From Cytobacillus citreus (GTDB lineage: Bacteria > Bacillota > Bacilli > Bacillales > Cytobacillaceae), in assembly GCF_018343665.1 (NCBI RefSeq), contig NZ_JAGYPM010000003.1:186001-250000 (forward strand): a stretch of DNA of 64,000 bases. Reading direction: 5' to 3'. Shown here one piece after another: positions 28,630 to 37,717 of the stretch; within the stretch, counting starts at the first letter, position 1; each line of letters starts with the position of its first letter. The position numbers were made by a program, and so were the translations under genes. The notes under the pieces are model-generated. The model saw nothing but the letters and a program-made list of their open reading frames with translations. It made no database searches and had not been told where the DNA came from.

Positions 28630-29226
28630 CTATATATTCATTTTGAGTGTAAATCTATTTTTTCGTAAACATAAATAGGCAGTAATCCCCAGTGAAAATA
28701 TCGTTAGCCAAAATGTAAAATATCCAATTTGAGGTGTATATAAATCCAAAATCGGATAACGTGGCAGCATGAAAAATACATAGTCGATAACATCATTATG
28801 TAATGTCCATATTGCTGTTACAACAAAGTGCCAAGTCTTAATACGGTAAAATGGTGCATAAAGCATCCCTTGAATGGCCATTGCTCCATGCGAAACAATA
28901 AGCATTAGTGCTACAATATCTAGTTCTCCTGTAACTTGATAAACTAAAATATTCATAACAACTGCCCAAATACCATACTTGATCAGAGTAACAATAGCTA
29001 ATGCTTCGAATAATGGCCAATTTTTACCTAGCAAAAAAGCAATTAATACAAAAACAAAAAACAAACTAGCTGTTGGACTGTCAGGAACAAATGGCAAGAA
29101 AATAGTCGGGGTATCAACCAGTTGCCATTTGTACCAAATATAGCCATATATCGTACCTGCAATATTCACAATTAATAAAAGCCATAATACCGCTCGATTA
29201 GCTAATAAAGGATATATCCACTTCAT
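28630..29226 (-). CDS. ypjA: YpjA membrane protein (DUF1405)
   Basis: The product has 198 residues with six or so membrane segments, a GAGGG ribosome site and MKWIYPLL at the start. The composition and location fit the DUF1405 family (YpjA), present next to qcrC and ypjB in Bacilli. No function is known. Confidence 0.85.
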   Translation of the reverse strand: MKWIYPLLANRAVLWLLLIVNIAGTIYGYIWYKWQLVDTPTIFLPFVPDSPTASLFFVFVLIAFLLGKNWPLFEALAIVTLIKYGIWAVVMNILVYQVTGELDIVALMLIVSHGAMAIQGMLYAPFYRIKTWHFVVTAIWTLHNDVIDYVFFMLPRYPILDLYTPQIGYFTFWLTIFSLGITAYLCLRKNRFTLKMNI

Positions 29227-29301
29227 TATTGCCCTCTTCTCTTTAAATATTATTCAACCATTATTTTACCATAGAGCATTCTAGAATATCTTATTTCACA
29301 G

Positions 29302-29332
29302 AAAAAAGCTGACGCAAAAACGTCAGCTTTTT
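29302..29332 (-). terminator. Terminator of the qcrABC operon
   Basis: AAAAAGCTGACG pairs perfectly with CGTCAGCTTTTT around a short A-loop. It lies between qcrC and ypjA and could act in both directions. Confidence 0.85.
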
Positions 29333-29448
29333 CCATGAATAAGAAGTATAACATTTCTAAAGTTTTGAGAAATGTCTAGCGTAAGCAGCCACCTAAGAAT
29401 TACAGAATGTACTATTCTTTGATTTTTCCGAAGGCACTTACGACTTTC

Positions 29449-30222
29449 TTATTTACTTGTTAGACCTGAAATATATTCAGCAAGTTTTTTAAGCTCTTCA
29501 TCTGTGCCTTTGAACATACCAGCAGGCATTGAACCTCTACCATTTTTAGCAATCTCAGAAACCTCTTCAGGTGTTAGTCCTGTATCGACAAGAGCAGGTG
29601 AACCTCCGCCACCTGTAAGCTCTGCTCCGTGACAGGATAAACAGTTATTTGCTTCAAGTAGCTTATAACCTTCTGCTTCTGTATCAATTTCAACTTCTGC
29701 TACAATTTTCCCTTGATTTGCAGCAGCTTCCCAGTCATGAGTAGCAACTGACTGCCAAGTTAAAAATGTAATCCCAGCTATAGCAAGTAGCATAAATCCT
29801 GTAGCTAATGGACGCTTTGAAGGTCTGCGCTCAGGACCACGGTCGATGAACGGCGCTAATAATAATGCTCCAAACGCTAGGCCTGGAATAATAAAAGCAC
29901 CTACGGCATTAAATGGACCAGATGCATAAGTATACTTAAGTAATTGATATAAGAATAAGAAATACCAGTCTGGAAGTGGAATATAAGCTGTATCACTAGG
30001 ATCAGCTATTTTTTCAAGCGGTGGTTCATGGGCAACTGTTAAACATAAAAATCCAATTAAGAATACAGCACCAACCATCCATTCCTTCAATAGGAAGTTA
30101 GGCCAGAACGCTTCTGTTTTTCCAGGGTATTCCGAATAATCTTTTGGAATATTCGGTTTTCGTTCAGAAGGCGCAGGTACACGAGAGTCACCTACGAATT
30201 TCATACCTTTTCCACGATGCAT
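29449..30222 (-). CDS. qcrC: Menaquinol:cytochrome c reductase cytochrome b/c subunit
   Basis: The product has 257 residues from ATG 30222, with AAGGAGGGG upstream. It combines the C-terminal part of cytochrome b (membrane helices about 46-62, 105-125 and 140-158; PDWYFLFLYQLLKY at 85-98) with a fused cytochrome c domain holding one covalent heme (C194-X2-C197-H198). This fusion is the typical Bacillus bc complex, which passes electrons from menaquinol to cytochrome c. It is third in qcrA-qcrB-qcrC. Confidence 0.95.
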   Translation of the reverse strand: MHRGKGMKFVGDSRVPAPSERKPNIPKDYSEYPGKTEAFWPNFLLKEWMVGAVFLIGFLCLTVAHEPPLEKIADPSDTAYIPLPDWYFLFLYQLLKYTYASGPFNAVGAFIIPGLAFGALLLAPFIDRGPERRPSKRPLATGFMLLAIAGITFLTWQSVATHDWEAAANQGKIVAEVEIDTEAEGYKLLEANNCLSCHGAELTGGGGSPALVDTGLTPEEVSEIAKNGRGSMPAGMFKGTDEELKKLAEYISGLTSK

Positions 30223-30260
30223 TGGGCGATTCCCCTCCTTTTTCAATATAATCGTGTTTT

Positions 30261-30935
30261 TTACAATGGTCCGGAAATACCTTGTTTACGAATCATAACA
30301 AAGTGAGCGGCCATTAATCCAAATAAAGCAGCTGGCAAGAAGAATACGTGAATCGCAAAGAAGCGGGTAATCGTTTGTGCTCCGACAATATCTGGATCTC
30401 CAGCAATTAATGTTTTTAAGTATGTTCCTATTAAAGGAGTAGATTCAATAATTTGCATTGTAACTTTTGTTGCGAACAGTGCTTTCATATCCCAAGGTAA
30501 TAAGTAGCCTGTTAAACCAAGTGCAAGCATAACGAAGAAAATAAGTACTCCAACTACCCAGTTTAATTCACGAGGCTTTTTATACGCTCCCTGGAAGAAA
30601 ACGCGTAACGTATGTAGAAACATCATTACGATAACTAAGCTTGCACCCCAGTGATGCATACCGCGGACAATTTGTCCAAATGCAACATGGTTTTGCAAGT
30701 AATACACGGATTCCCATGCATTTTTAATATCTGGAACATAATACATAGTTAAAAACATTCCAGATAAGATTTGAATTACAGTAACGAAGAACGTTAATCC
30801 GCCAAAACAGTAAACAAAAGCAGAAAAGTGATGTGCAGGGTTAACATGCTCAGGCACTTCATGATCTGCTATGTCTCGCCATAAAGGCGTAATATCTAAA
30901 CGCTCATCTACCCAATCATAAATTTTGTTTAACAA
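30261..30935 (-). CDS. qcrB: Menaquinol:cytochrome c reductase cytochrome b subunit
   Basis: The product has 224 residues; the start is TTG 30935, behind AAAGGAGG. It is the N-terminal, heme-binding half of cytochrome b (b6 type), with four membrane helices. Heme ligand histidines are visible in GMHHWGASLVIVMMFLHTLRVF and in the later HVFFLPAALFGLMAAHFV region. It starts 3 bases after the qcrA stop, so the two are coupled. Confidence 0.95.
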   Translation of the reverse strand: MLNKIYDWVDERLDITPLWRDIADHEVPEHVNPAHHFSAFVYCFGGLTFFVTVIQILSGMFLTMYYVPDIKNAWESVYYLQNHVAFGQIVRGMHHWGASLVIVMMFLHTLRVFFQGAYKKPRELNWVVGVLIFFVMLALGLTGYLLPWDMKALFATKVTMQIIESTPLIGTYLKTLIAGDPDIVGAQTITRFFAIHVFFLPAALFGLMAAHFVMIRKQGISGPL

Positions 30936-30938
30936 TGA

Positions 30939-31445
30939 TTACGCCTCCTTTTTTGGCTTGGCTTTTCCTAAATAAAGAAATCCGTCTTTTTCTTTGTAAG
31001 GATATACATCTAGCGGTGCAACCGGTGGAGTTCCAGGAACATTCGTACCATCTTTCGTATAAAGTCCACCATGACAAGGACAATAGAACTTATCTGGATT
31101 TGCCTTATCAGTATTCCAGTCTACTACACAGCCTAAATGCTTACATACAGGCGATAATGCGACAATTTCCCCTTTGTCATCTAAGTATACCCATGCAGTA
31201 CCAGTTACTTCTGATGTGTACCAAGCATCCTGCTGTTCAAATTTAAAGTCAACCCTAGTTGGAACTTCAGTAATTTCAGAAACTTTTTGTGGAGTTGGAA
31301 TGAAATCACTTTCAGCTTTAGCTTGCAAAACTGGATCAACAGCAAAACGAACCATAGGCATTAACATACCTGCAGCCATGAAACCGCCTACACCAGTTAG
31401 AGTATAGCTAAGGAATTGACGTCTAGATACTTGATTTTTGCTCAT
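30939..31445 (-). CDS. qcrA: Menaquinol:cytochrome c reductase Rieske iron-sulfur subunit
   Basis: The product has 168 residues from ATG 31445, with GAGGGGGG upstream. An N-terminal SRRQFLSY motif and one membrane helix (about 12-32) suggest export by the Tat route, which is usual for Rieske proteins. The 2Fe-2S cluster motifs CKHLGC and CPCHGG are present. It leads the qcr operon. Confidence 0.95.
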   Translation of the reverse strand: MSKNQVSRRQFLSYTLTGVGGFMAAGMLMPMVRFAVDPVLQAKAESDFIPTPQKVSEITEVPTRVDFKFEQQDAWYTSEVTGTAWVYLDDKGEIVALSPVCKHLGCVVDWNTDKANPDKFYCPCHGGLYTKDGTNVPGTPPVAPLDVYPYKEKDGFLYLGKAKPKKEA

Positions 31446-31594
31446 ACATTTCCCCCCTCTATTATGAAGTAAAGTCCAACGGACATAATTCAACACAATA
31501 TAAAACTAGGACATAACCATGATATATCAATCTGTAATGAAGGTCAATATAATCCTAAGGTAAAACATGTCAACTATGTGTCCTATAGAGTGTT

Positions 31595-32059
31595 TTAGTC
31601 GGCTGATTGCCATTTTTGAAGAAACAAATTCATTAATTGCTTCACTTGATCCTCTAAAAGCGAATTTCGATTCTTCTCATCCATATGTACTAATGGAAGT
31701 GAAGGCATCCAAATTAGCTCGCCTTCTAACTGATTTTCAACAGCCTTCCAATTACTATCAGAAGTTAAGAAAAGAACATGTTTAAAGCCATTTTCAAGTA
31801 ACTCTCTCTCCCAAACTTTTAAATCCCCTAGAAGCTTGTCTATAGACTCTGTTTTTATGTAAGAATAGCCAGGTAGCAAGAGAAGTCTTCCTCTAAATTG
31901 TCTTTCAAGCTGCATACTTAGTAATGAGATAAACTCAGTCATTGATGCTGCTTGTTTTGTATCTTTACTGATAGCAACAGGCAGCAATGGCAAAACAGCA
32001 GTATCAACATATTCCTTTGATTGCAGGAACATATCAATGTCTTGGGGGTTCCACTTCAT
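31595..32059 (-). CDS. ypiF: YpiF family protein (DUF2487)
   Basis: The product has 154 residues from ATG 32059, with GGAG upstream; GTG 32068 is an alternative in the site itself. It is a soluble alpha/beta protein starting MKWNPQDIDMF. It matches the DUF2487/YpiF family located before qcrA in Bacillus. The function is unknown; the linkage to qcrABC suggests a respiratory role, but this is inference. Confidence 0.82.
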   Translation of the reverse strand: MKWNPQDIDMFLQSKEYVDTAVLPLLPVAISKDTKQAASMTEFISLLSMQLERQFRGRLLLLPGYSYIKTESIDKLLGDLKVWERELLENGFKHVLFLTSDSNWKAVENQLEGELIWMPSLPLVHMDEKNRNSLLEDQVKQLMNLFLQKWQSAD

Positions 32060-32130
32060 CCACTTCACTCCATTACTTAATTTATCCTTTTCATCATATC
32101 ACTATTATTGAACTGCTACAAAAAAATAAA

Positions 32131-32152
32131 AAGCCTGCTAAATAGCAAGCGA
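32131..32152 (-). terminator. ypiB terminator
   Basis: GCTTGCTA pairs with TAGCAGGC on the minus strand, followed by TTTTTATTTTTTT. It lies just after the ypiB stop, separating it from ypiF. Confidence 0.8.
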
Positions 32153-32156
32153 AAAA

Positions 32157-32699
32157 TTAATACTTTAGTTTTTTTAGTTCTTCTGATAAACGCAGGAAGC
32201 TATTTTCATCATGTTTATCAAGCGCTTCATCAATTTTCTTTAAAAGACTTTCTTTTTGAAATTTCTTTATACTGTCATTTAGGAATCTTTCGGCAACAAT
32301 TTTATCCTTTTCACTAATTTCAATACGATTCGGCATAAATGGATTTTCTTCTAGAACTGCAGCATATTGATGAGCTTTATTCGATGCATGGAAATTTAGT
32401 TGAATAAAAATATCCTCTTCACGGTTCAGACGAATATCATGAAAAGATTTTTCAGCATCAGTCGTCATAACATTTTCCTTATAGAAGCGAAATGGCACTT
32501 CTTCTACACAATGGGTTGACATAATTAATCCCTTAGGGCAATACTGAGCTTGTTCTACAAAATGAACTTTTTCCATTAGCTGGTCATGGCTCATCAAATA
32601 ATTCAATATCCAGACGCATTCACGCCTTTTTAATTGATAATGATTGAGAAACCAGCGAATAAAATCCTTTTTCTCGTTGACAGATACAGGGGCTGACAT
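32157..32699 (-). CDS. ypiB: YpiB family protein (UPF0302)
   Basis: The product has 180 residues from ATG 32699, with GAGGGAATCG upstream; a longer frame to 32783 has no ribosome site. It is soluble and rich in charged residues, starting [18 protein letters not shown], with [14 protein letters not shown], the signature of the UPF0302/YpiB family. Its C-terminal 60 residues are helical with a short IDYPKR-lacking tail like the IDEAL-type C-terminus ([12 protein letters not shown]). The role is unknown. Confidence 0.85.
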   Translation of the reverse strand: MSAPVSVNEKKDFIRWFLNHYQLKRRECVWILNYLMSHDQLMEKVHFVEQAQYCPKGLIMSTHCVEEVPFRFYKENVMTTDAEKSFHDIRLNREEDIFIQLNFHASNKAHQYAAVLEENPFMPNRIEISEKDKIVAERFLNDSIKKFQKESLLKKIDEALDKHDENSFLRLSEELKKLKY

Positions 32700-32830
32700 G
32701 TTCGATTCCCTCCTCTGCTTTTTAGAGGATAGAGATTTGAAGCAAGAATTGAAGAAAACAGTCAATGAGCCGATTCCTTTCATTTACTCCTATATTCTCT
32801 ATCCCAATTTTTTAAATTAGTATTAGTTGA

Positions 32831-34087
32831 TTACTCTAAAAGCCTTTGTAGTATATCTTGATATTCTATGCTGTCTGGCTCCATAATAACTAGCTTACTA
32901 AAAATTTCGGCAGCCTCACTCATTTTTCCTTCCTCAATTAAAAAATTCCCGTAATCCGAAAGAAAATCTGAATGCTCTTTAAAGTAAGTATATGCGATTG
33001 TGTATTTGTTTAATGCTAATGAATATTCCTCTAAATGTTGATAGGCAATGGCAGCATCCCATAGAAGCCGAGGCTCTTCTTCTTCAAAGTCATTAAATAA
33101 ATCTGTTATTTCTAAAACATCTTCATATCTTTCCTGATGAAGGAATAATTTAGTCAAGGTGGAAGCAGCTTCTGTATACTCTGGATCAAGGGCCAAAGCC
33201 TCTCTAAAAAGCACCTCTGCATCCGCTTCCTTATTAAGCTTTAGTGCAAGTTTCCCGCCATGAAAAAAAAGTTCTTTATTAAAATTATCGTACTCAATTC
33301 CTGTTTTTATGGCATTGAAGCTATTTTGCAGCTCTTCCTCACGCTCATATGCCTTTGAAAGATATAAGTATAAGGAATGGTATTCCGGATCAAGCTCTTT
33401 GAGTTCATTAAATTTTTCGATAGCAGTCCGATTAAAGCCAGCTTGTAAGGCTGTGAATCCAAAACTAAAAAGGGTATTAATTTCAATTTTTTCATTCAAA
33501 GCTTTTTCATAATAGGGTAAAGCTTTCTCAAATGCGCCACCAACACTAAGAACTTCCGCCATTCTTTGATTGACATTTACTCCAGCTATCACATCGTCCG
33601 TCATAAGAACTTTTTCGTAAGCCTTTGTTGCCTCTAAGAATTTTCCTTGTTCAGCGTATAACTCCCCTAAAGCAAAATCAATTATAACTTCATTTTGTAA
33701 AATAGATTTTGCTCTCATTAGCTTTTGCTCGCTTACTTCATATAGGCCTTCCATTTGATAGAGATCAGCTAGCAATAATAAGGATTGAGGATAGCTTGGA
33801 TCTTCTTCATTTAATCGTTCTAACACAAGTATTGCTTCATCCTCTTGACCAAGGTCAATATGGGCCTCTGCTAAGAGGACAAGTAACTCTCCCTCTTCAG
33901 GATAGGACTCAAGCAATCTTTCGAATAATGCCTTTGCTTCCTCAATAAAACCAAGCTGAAATAATTCCTCTCCAAGAACAAATCTCTCTTCATGGGAACC
34001 GTTTGTAAGTATTTTTCGATAGCTTCTTAACGCTTCTTCATGATTACCGTTCTCTAAAAGCGTTATGATTTGATTTATTTTATCCAT
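32831..34087 (-). CDS. ypiA: TPR-repeat protein YpiA
   Basis: The product has 418 residues from ATG 34087, with AAAGGAT upstream; the longer frame to 34117 is not supported. It consists of about eleven tetratricopeptide repeats of 34 residues (pattern such as ALALDPEYTEAASTLTKLFL), with no membrane segment, so it is a cytoplasmic scaffold for protein contact. The length and place before ypiB match YpiA (423 residues in B. subtilis). The partner is unknown. Confidence 0.88.
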   Translation of the reverse strand: MDKINQIITLLENGNHEEALRSYRKILTNGSHEERFVLGEELFQLGFIEEAKALFERLLESYPEEGELLVLLAEAHIDLGQEDEAILVLERLNEEDPSYPQSLLLLADLYQMEGLYEVSEQKLMRAKSILQNEVIIDFALGELYAEQGKFLEATKAYEKVLMTDDVIAGVNVNQRMAEVLSVGGAFEKALPYYEKALNEKIEINTLFSFGFTALQAGFNRTAIEKFNELKELDPEYHSLYLYLSKAYEREEELQNSFNAIKTGIEYDNFNKELFFHGGKLALKLNKEADAEVLFREALALDPEYTEAASTLTKLFLHQERYEDVLEITDLFNDFEEEEPRLLWDAAIAYQHLEEYSLALNKYTIAYTYFKEHSDFLSDYGNFLIEEGKMSEAAEIFSKLVIMEPDSIEYQDILQRLLE

Positions 34088-34106
34088 TCTCATTATCCTT
34101 TCAAGG

Positions 34107-35012
34107 TTAAACATCAATTTTATAGAAAGATGGTGTATTTATTTTAACATGTTCTCCGAATCCTGGGCGAAAAATAACTTCATCCTTCACTCTAATGACT
34201 TCACCCTTATGAACAGTAATAACCAGCTTATTTCTATGATTATGAAACAATTCCTCTTCATCAATTTTTCTGATTTCGTTACTTTTTAAGTATAGATTAT
34301 AAGACAATTCACAGCCTTGATGAATACTTGATTTAAGTGGAAATATTCCAATTTGAGATCGTACAGGATATGAAATGGGCTGATTTTCTACTAACTCATC
34401 AGGAACGCAAGGAATTTTTTCTTCCTCCATTATTCTTTTCCATTCCACTTTTGCTTGTTTGTTCTCCTTTTCCTTATTATTAATAAACATTGGTATAAGT
34501 GGACTATTATAAGGAAACATGGCCTCTCTTATCCAACCCCAGGGAATTTCATATAGCTCGTCCACACATTGAATATCAACGAACACTGCAGGTACTTTTT
34601 CACGTTTGCACCTTCTCATGAAAGATTGTGTTATTAATCGTATTGGACATCTAACACCTATAATATAATCGACTGGACAATTTAATAATCTGATCTTCAA
34701 TTTCTTAATTTCTACATGTACTTCATACTCATGTTTTACGGTAGCCATTGTTAAAAAAGCTGTGCTGCCTTTAAGAATATATTCCTGAATATAGTATTTT
34801 TTTATTTCTTGAAATGAGAGATCACCCGGAATCTCTTTAGTGAATAGGATTGGTGAGGGCGTCATAATATAGGGGTCAGCATCCATTCTCATGTGCCTAT
34901 ACTTTTTAAAAATAGGTTTGATGGATGATATTTTCCCATTTTCAATTAACAGAGAGGACTTAGTTAATTTTTGATCTTTCAAAATATTGGCATTTTCAAT
35001 TATATAAGTCAT
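34107..35012 (-). CDS. Amidohydrolase-like protein lacking metal-binding residues
   Basis: The product has 301 residues. The first 35 residues (NANILKDQKLTKSSLLIENGKISSI type) and the last 40 (an ITVHKGEVIRVKDEVIF strand run) resemble the two halves of the composite beta-sandwich domain that surrounds the barrel in amidohydrolases such as dihydroorotase or imidazolonepropionase. Between them the barrel is much shortened, and the metal-binding HxH after strand 1 is absent; the corresponding stretch reads TPSPILFTKE. So it is probably not a working hydrolase. It sits alone between aroA and ypiA, 19 bases before ypiA, and may be co-transcribed. I know of no B. subtilis counterpart here. The function is unknown. 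Confidence 0.6.
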   Translation of the reverse strand: MTYIIENANILKDQKLTKSSLLIENGKISSIKPIFKKYRHMRMDADPYIMTPSPILFTKEIPGDLSFQEIKKYYIQEYILKGSTAFLTMATVKHEYEVHVEIKKLKIRLLNCPVDYIIGVRCPIRLITQSFMRRCKREKVPAVFVDIQCVDELYEIPWGWIREAMFPYNSPLIPMFINNKEKENKQAKVEWKRIMEEEKIPCVPDELVENQPISYPVRSQIGIFPLKSSIHQGCELSYNLYLKSNEIRKIDEEELFHNHRNKLVITVHKGEVIRVKDEVIFRPGFGEHVKINTPSFYKIDV

Positions 35013-35097
35013 AATACCACCCTTTTAACGGTCTTATGACAAGCTATGTATATCTTTTTGAATTTATGATTATTTATTAATCACTAAAATTGAATAA

Positions 35098-35114
35098 GGG
35101 CTGCAGTACAGCCC
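35098..35114 (-). terminator. Weak hairpin after aroA
   Basis: GGGCTG pairs with CAGCCC around a five-base loop, and the minus-strand tract that follows is CTTATTCAATTTT. It may be the end of the aro transcript. Confidence 0.5.
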
Positions 35115-35122
35115 CCAAAAGA

Positions 35123-36409
35123 TTATTGTAGAGATTTTAAATGATCGAAAAATGAAGGATAGGATATATATATTGATTCTTCATTTTCAAGGAAAACTTC
35201 ATTCTTACAGATAGCTGCAGCAACAGAAAGCATCATTCCAATTCGATGATCTCCATGGCTTGATACTGTTCCGCCTGTTAAGTTTGACTTTCCTTTTATG
35301 ATCATACCATCATCTGTCGCAACAATTTTCGCTCCAAGCTTTGCTAGCTCATAGACAACAGTATCAATTCGATTCGTTTCCTTTACCTTTAGTTCATGCG
35401 CGTCTTTAATTACAGTTTCGCCCTCTGCTTGTGTTGCTAAAAGAGCTATCACAGGGATCTCATCAATTAATCTAGGGATCATATCCCCTTCAATAGTAAT
35501 TCCATTAAGAATAGAAGATTTTATTAAAATATCACCGCAAGGTTCAAAAGTATCGTCTTCATATGGGATGATTGTAATATCTGCACCCATTTCTTTCATC
35601 ACATCAATAATACCCGTTCTTGTTGGATTTAAACCAACATTTTTTAACGTGATTTCACTGTTAGGTACTATAGCACCTGCAACAAGGAAGAAAGCAGCAG
35701 ATGATATATCTCCCGGAACATGTATGTATGTCCCAGAAAGCCGCTGACCTCCTTTTAAACGGACTGTACGTCCATCAATTTCAATTTCACCGCCAAACTT
35801 TTTGATCATTCTTTCAGTGTGATCTCTTGTTTTTACAGGTTCAAAGACTTTCGTTATTCCTTGTGCCTGTAATCCCGCAAATAGCAAAGAAGATTTGACT
35901 TGAGCACTTGCTACTGGCAGCTCATAATCTATCTCTTTCACATTCCCGCCTTTTATCGACAAAGGAGTAAATTCGCCGTTTTTTCTGCCTTGGATAACAG
36001 CACCCATTAACCGCAATGGCTTGGTTACTCTTGTCATTGGTCGTTTGCCAATCGATTCATCCCCTGCCAAAACTGAATGGAAGGGACGTCCAGCAAGTAT
36101 TCCTAAAAGTAAACGAATCGTTGTTCCTGAATTTCCAACATCTAATATTTCTGAAGGCTCTTCTAGCCCATAAAACCCTTTGCCATTAATAATCACTTTA
36201 TCTTCTTTCTGTTGAATGGATACACCTAATTTTTTAAAGCATGAGATAGTGCTTAAACAATCCTCGCCCAATAAAAAATTAGTTACCGTCGTCTCACCCT
36301 CTGCTATTGCCCCAAACATTATGGATCGATGAGATATTGATTTATCACCAGGTATGGCTAATATCCCCTTCAACGAAGGAATCTTCGTTTGTAGTTTTAT
36401 TGGCTTCAT
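35123..36409 (-). CDS. aroA: 3-phosphoshikimate 1-carboxyvinyltransferase (EPSP synthase)
   Basis: The product has 428 residues, with GGAAGGAGG upstream of the ATG. It joins shikimate 3-phosphate and phosphoenolpyruvate. Family motifs: [41 protein letters not shown] and RIDTVV-type closing parts. B. subtilis calls this gene aroE. The sequence after GNSGTT keeps the class II pattern (GLEEP before it). It is the last of the aro/tyr/his group. Confidence 0.94.
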   Translation of the reverse strand: MKPIKLQTKIPSLKGILAIPGDKSISHRSIMFGAIAEGETTVTNFLLGEDCLSTISCFKKLGVSIQQKEDKVIINGKGFYGLEEPSEILDVGNSGTTIRLLLGILAGRPFHSVLAGDESIGKRPMTRVTKPLRLMGAVIQGRKNGEFTPLSIKGGNVKEIDYELPVASAQVKSSLLFAGLQAQGITKVFEPVKTRDHTERMIKKFGGEIEIDGRTVRLKGGQRLSGTYIHVPGDISSAAFFLVAGAIVPNSEITLKNVGLNPTRTGIIDVMKEMGADITIIPYEDDTFEPCGDILIKSSILNGITIEGDMIPRLIDEIPVIALLATQAEGETVIKDAHELKVKETNRIDTVVYELAKLGAKIVATDDGMIIKGKSNLTGGTVSSHGDHRIGMMLSVAAAICKNEVFLENEESIYISYPSFFDHLKSLQ

Positions 36410-36452
36410 GAAAATCCTCCTTCCTAATATCTATAAAAACCTAGTAGTTTTC

Positions 36453-37571
36453 CTAAAGACCTTCCGACGTTTCATAATTAGTATACTTATGAATACAAAG
36501 ATCTGCACGAGTGCGGTCCTCTTCCGTTTGGAAACTAATTACTAGAACCCCATTAATATCTTCACGTGTTTCTAGAATCCTAATATTCGTTATACTAATC
36601 TCCTCTTTTGCTAAATAACCAGAAATTTCTGAAATGACACCCGGGTAGTCTGGTACATCGACAAAAAGATCGTAAAAAGACGGAATTGCTCCTCTTTCTT
36701 TTTGTGGCAATTCATCACGGAATTGCTTTGCATAAAAAAAATAGTTAAAAATCTCCTCACTATTTTCAGCTGCAATCATTTCAGCTACTTTCTTCATTTC
36801 CTCTTGCCAATCATCTAATAAACTTAAAAGTACATCTTTGTTATGTAGTAGAATATCTCTCCACATTTCTGGACTGCTGGATGCAATTCTTGTTACATCG
36901 CGAAAACCACCTGCTGCCAAACTTGGAATTAACTTTTGCTTCGTACTCGTTTTCTCAGCTTGATGCACAAGGGATGCAGCAATAATATGAGGAAAATGAC
37001 TAATAACACCTGTCAAATAATCATGTTCTTCCGGTGTTATTGTGATAAACCTAGCTTTTGTCCCTGATAACCAATTTTGCAGCTTATGCAGCTGTTCCTC
37101 AAGAATATGGTCTTCAGGGGTTAATAAATAAAAGGCATTTTCAAATAAAATCGCTTTTGCAGCGGTAACCCCTGTCTTATGAGAACCAGCCATTGGATGA
37201 CCACCAATAAATGTGATTCCCATATTTTTGAGATTTCCAGCCAATTGCACGATTTCCTTTTTCGTACTGCCCGCATCAGAAATAATGACGTTACTTTTTA
37301 GCTGTATGCACTCTAATATTTGTAAGACCTTCTCTGTTTCTTTCACAGGAGTAGCAATTAAAATTAAATCTGCATTTTTCGCTCCCTGTTCAATCGTTTC
37401 AGCTGTTTCATTAACAACATTTAGCATCCTAGCAAGTCTTGTTTGCTCTTTATTAACATCATAGCCGATTATGAAGGAATCTTTATGTTCTTTTTTTATA
37501 CATAATGCTAATGATCCACCAATTAATCCTAATCCAATAATAAATACACGGCCATCCAAGAAGCTCACCAC
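36453..37571 (-). CDS. tyrA: Prephenate dehydrogenase
   Basis: The product has 372 residues. It oxidises prephenate to 4-hydroxyphenylpyruvate with NAD. The N-terminal Rossmann motif GLGLIGGSLAL (13-23), the conserved HPMAGSHKTG, the SHFPHIIAASL with its catalytic histidine, and GGFRDVTRIASSSPEMW are visible. The C-terminal 80 residues form an ACT domain (VDVPDYPGVISEI) for feedback control. The start is uncertain: GTG 37571, GTG 37568 or TTG 37559 all lie near a GGTGGTGAG site. A hairpin at 37608-37631 lies upstream. Confidence 0.93.
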   Translation of the reverse strand: MVSFLDGRVFIIGLGLIGGSLALCIKKEHKDSFIIGYDVNKEQTRLARMLNVVNETAETIEQGAKNADLILIATPVKETEKVLQILECIQLKSNVIISDAGSTKKEIVQLAGNLKNMGITFIGGHPMAGSHKTGVTAAKAILFENAFYLLTPEDHILEEQLHKLQNWLSGTKARFITITPEEHDYLTGVISHFPHIIAASLVHQAEKTSTKQKLIPSLAAGGFRDVTRIASSSPEMWRDILLHNKDVLLSLLDDWQEEMKKVAEMIAAENSEEIFNYFFYAKQFRDELPQKERGAIPSFYDLFVDVPDYPGVISEISGYLAKEEISITNIRILETREDINGVLVISFQTEEDRTRADLCIHKYTNYETSEGL

Positions 37572-37607
37572 CTATATTGAGGTTAGAGATTGGAGGTTAG
37601 ACTGGAA

Positions 37608-37631
37608 GAAATCGGCCAATTAGCCGATTTC
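37608..37631 (-). terminator. Hairpin between hisC and tyrA
   Basis: GAAATCGGC pairs with GCCGATTTC, and the minus-strand tract is TTCCAGTC, which is a poor T-run. It may only partly end transcription from hisC. Confidence 0.5.
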
Positions 37632-37717
37632 TTTATTCCTACCATTATTCTCTATTAGAAAACCAGAGATTCATCAAATCCTTTTTGACGAGTACCTCCG
37701 ATTTTTCATATGCAATA

